Source: Shewanella vesiculosa
GTDB lineage: Bacteria > Pseudomonadota > Gammaproteobacteria > Enterobacterales > Shewanellaceae
Direction: 5' to 3'
DNA length: 64,000 nucleotides
Assembly (NCBI RefSeq): GCF_021560015.1
Contig: NZ_CP073588.1
Coordinates: forward strand, 4,262,501 to 4,326,500
A model generated the notes under the pieces. That model was not told the origin of the DNA, did no database searches, and saw only the letters and a program-made list of their open reading frames with translations. Of the stretch, positions 62,128 through 64,000 are shown piece by piece (the first letter of the stretch is position 1; each line of letters opens with the position of its first letter). The translations under genes and the position numbers were made by a program.

Positions 62128-62325
62128 ATGATCCGCTGTCATCTCGCTCGCATGATGGGCGAACACAAGATGCGTATTGCTGACGTTGCCAGAGAGACGG
62201 GGCTTAGTCGCGCTACTATCACGCTGCTCTATAAAGAAACGGCTCAGAAAGTGGATCTAGAATCCATTGAGAAGCTGTGTCTGCTGTTTGAGTGCCAGGT
62301 AGGTGACCTGCTCGAACTGGCATAG
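62128..62325 (+). CDS. Small Xre-type helix-turn-helix regulator
   Basis: A 65-residue Cro/CI-type DNA-binding protein of the YozG-like kind, almost only a helix-turn-helix (MRIADVARETGLSRATITLL). It directly precedes hsdM, as such regulators often do in type I restriction loci, and probably times expression of modification and restriction genes. The ATG follows CTAGGGAC. Whether it controls the mobile element too is unknown. Confidence 0.82.
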   Translation: MIRCHLARMMGEHKMRIADVARETGLSRATITLLYKETAQKVDLESIEKLCLLFECQVGDLLELA

Positions 62326-62379
62326 CAATGAACAACCTCTTAAAGATAACGAACAAACAATTATAAACAGGAAGACTAC

Positions 62380-63946
62380 ATGACAAGTTTACAGCAACGT
62401 GCTGAACTTCAACGCCAAATATGGGCGATTGCCAACGATGTGCGAGGCTCAGTGGATGGATGGGATTTCAAACAGTACGTACTTGGCACACTGTTCTATC
62501 GCTTTATCAGTGAGAACTTTGAAGTCTACATTACTGGTGGTGACGAAAGCGTTAACTATGCAGCAATGGACGACAGCGATGAAAATATCATAGCGGCAAA
62601 AGATGATGCCATTCGTACAAAAGGCTATTTTATTCTTCCTAGCCAGCTGTTCAGCAATGTGGCGGCCAATGCACACAAGAATGAAAACTTAAATACCGAT
62701 TTAGCTACTATTTTTGCTGCCATTGAAAACTCAGCCAATGGCTATGATTCAGAAAAAAGACATCAAAGGCTTGTTTGCGGATTTTGATACCACCAGTAAT
62801 CGTCTGGGTAATACGGTAGAGGCAAAAAACAAACGTCTAGCAGCTGTGTTAAAAGGCGTGGCAGGTTTAACCTTCGGTAATTTTGAAGACAACCAAATTG
62901 ATTTATTCGGTGATGCTTACGAGTTCCTTATCTCTAACTACGCGGCAAATGCGGGTAAATCAGGTGGCGAATTTTTCACGCCTCAGCACGTTTCAAAATT
63001 GATCGCGCAGCTCGCCATGTACGGCCAAACCAGTGTGAATAAAATCTATGACCCTGCGGCGGGTTCAGGTTCGTTGCTGTTACAAGCCAAAAAGCACTTC
63101 GATGCGCATATCATTGAAGATGGTTTTTTTGGCCAAGAACTCAACCACACCACCTATAACTTGGCGCGTATGAATATGTTTTTGCACAACATTAACTACG
63201 ACAAGTTCAATATTCAGTTGGGTGATACCTTAACCGAACCGCACTTTTTAGATGACAAACCCTTTGATGCGATTGTCTCTAACCCGCCTTATTCAGTGAA
63301 GTGGATTGGTAGCGACGACCCAACCCTAATCAACGATGACCGTTTTGCGCCCGCAGGCGTACTGGCACCCAAATCAAAAGCCGACTTTGCCTTTGTGCTG
63401 CATGCGTTAAGTTACTTATCAAGCAAAGGCCGTGCGGCGATTGTTTGCTTCCCAGGTATTTTCTACCGTGGTGGTGCTGAACAAAAAATTCGCCAGTACT
63501 TGGTTGATAACAACTACGTTGAAACGGTAATTTCACTGGCACCTAACCTGTTCTTTGGCACCACCATTGCGGTAAATATTTTAGTGCTGTCTAAACACAA
63601 AACTGACACCACCACGCAGTTTATTGACGCCAGTGGCGAGGCTTACTTTAAAAAGGAAACCAATACCAACGTTATCACCAATCAGCACATCGAAGACATC
63701 ATGAAAGTGTTTGCCAGCAAAGAGGACGTGGATCACTTTGCCAAATCCGTTGATTTGGATGTTATCGCAGCCAATAGCTATAACCTATCGGTGAGCAGTT
63801 ATGTAGAAGCCAAAGACAACCGCGAGTTAGTGGATATTGCAGAGCTTAATGCAGAGCTTAAAACTACTGTCGCTAAAATTGATGCGCTTCGCAGTGATAT
63901 TGACGCCATTGTGGCGGAAATTGAAGGTGAGGAGCTTGAGGCATGA
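62380..63946 (+). pseudogene. hsdM: Type I restriction-modification methylase HsdM, frameshifted
   Basis: Adenine methyltransferase subunit of a type I restriction system. The helical N-terminal domain (QRQIWAIANDVRGSVDGWDF) is joined to the catalytic domain with SAM motif [13 protein letters not shown] and motif [10 protein letters not shown]. The frame breaks at a six-A run (62753-62758, GATTCAGAAAAAAGAC). With five A's the two frames join as [15 protein letters not shown] to give one 521-residue protein, the usual HsdM length. As assembled, HsdM would be cut at residue 135 and inactive. It overlaps the hsdS start (ATGA). Confidence 0.88.
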
Positions 63947-64000
63947 GTCATTTGAGCTACATGGAGAAGCTGCTGGATGGGGTTGAGGTGGAGTGGCTGC
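63943..64000 (+). CDS. hsdS: Type I restriction specificity subunit HsdS, N-terminal start only
   Basis: The ATG at 63943 overlaps the hsdM stop (ATGAGT) and the frame reads [19 protein letters not shown], the common beginning of HsdS subunits. It runs off the window. It would determine DNA target specificity of the system. Confidence 0.8.
   Translation, partial: MSHLSYMEKLLDGVEVEWL

Larger units (their letters stand above)
56470..64000 (+). mobile_element. SE-type integrative element (intA-tfp-intB-srap core), right end outside the window
   Basis: The left boundary is placed at 56470, where the methylase reading frame loses similarity. Four overlapping plus-strand genes (two active-looking tyrosine recombinases, one catalytically degenerate recombinase-fold protein between them, and a small coiled-coil DNA-binding protein) match the conserved core of strand-biased circularizing integrative elements described in Vibrio. 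The core cannot be told with certainty from Tn554-like or RIT-like recombinase trios by eye, but the order and sizes fit SEs best. The right end is not seen; the following type I restriction genes may be cargo. The end given is the window edge. Confidence 0.7.

Noticed and set aside
62046..62128. Right terminus of the SE element just after srap
   Set aside because: No copy of the left-end inverted arms and no continuation of the broken methylase gene occur here.

Overview
This window reads as chromosome of a Shewanella-like marine gammaproteobacterium. The evidence is gene content and order only: rpoN-hpf-ptsN-rapZ-ptsO, kdsD-kdsC-lptCAB, mlaFEDCB-ibaG-murA, degS/degQ-zapE-rplM-rpsI, purA-motX-rnr-rlmB and rpsF-priB-rpsR-rplI-dnaB-alr, plus motX (sodium flagellar motor), an Aer-like chemoreceptor, a CheX protein and an S46 peptidase. 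The species cannot be named from the sequence.

Layout. 1-11.6 kb: tail of uvrD, ubiA, a secreted esterase, a membrane protein, a MazG-like pyrophosphohydrolase, a PAS chemoreceptor, fre-ubiD, a small secreted protein, and a diguanylate cyclase paired with a periplasmic binding protein. 11.6-13.7 kb: almost gene-free, with an orphan terminator, two tandem copies of a 210-bp multi-hairpin repeat and an orphan IS3 OrfA-like helix-turn-helix protein. 13.7-32.4 kb: an envelope/regulation block (mgtE, nitrogen PTS, rpoN, Lpt export, Kdo synthesis, Mla lipid transport, murA, DegS/DegQ, zapE). 32.7-49.6 kb: ribosomal, purine, RNA-processing and replication genes, with an apparent synteny junction between rpsI and yjeT. 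49.7-55.4 kb: accessory region with cheX, phzF, a TetR-HPP divergent pair with a very long palindromic operator, a cupin protein, a DUF4124 protein, diverged repeats and integrase debris. 55.5-64 kb: a restriction/methylase fusion gene broken inside its SAM-binding motif by a mobile element whose four overlapping genes match the intA-tfp-intB-srap core of strand-biased circularizing integrative elements (SEs) of Vibrio. A type I restriction-modification operon (HTH regulator, hsdM, hsdS) follows and leaves the window. The missing half of the broken gene does not appear to the right, so the restriction operon may be cargo of the element.

A second theme is single-base frameshifts. Six genes (uvrD, esterase, membrane protein, lptC, degS, hsdM) are each restored to a sensible protein by changing one base. 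Five of these are one extra base in an A or T run. This points either to homopolymer errors in the assembly or to real slippage; lptC is normally essential, which favours sequence error there.
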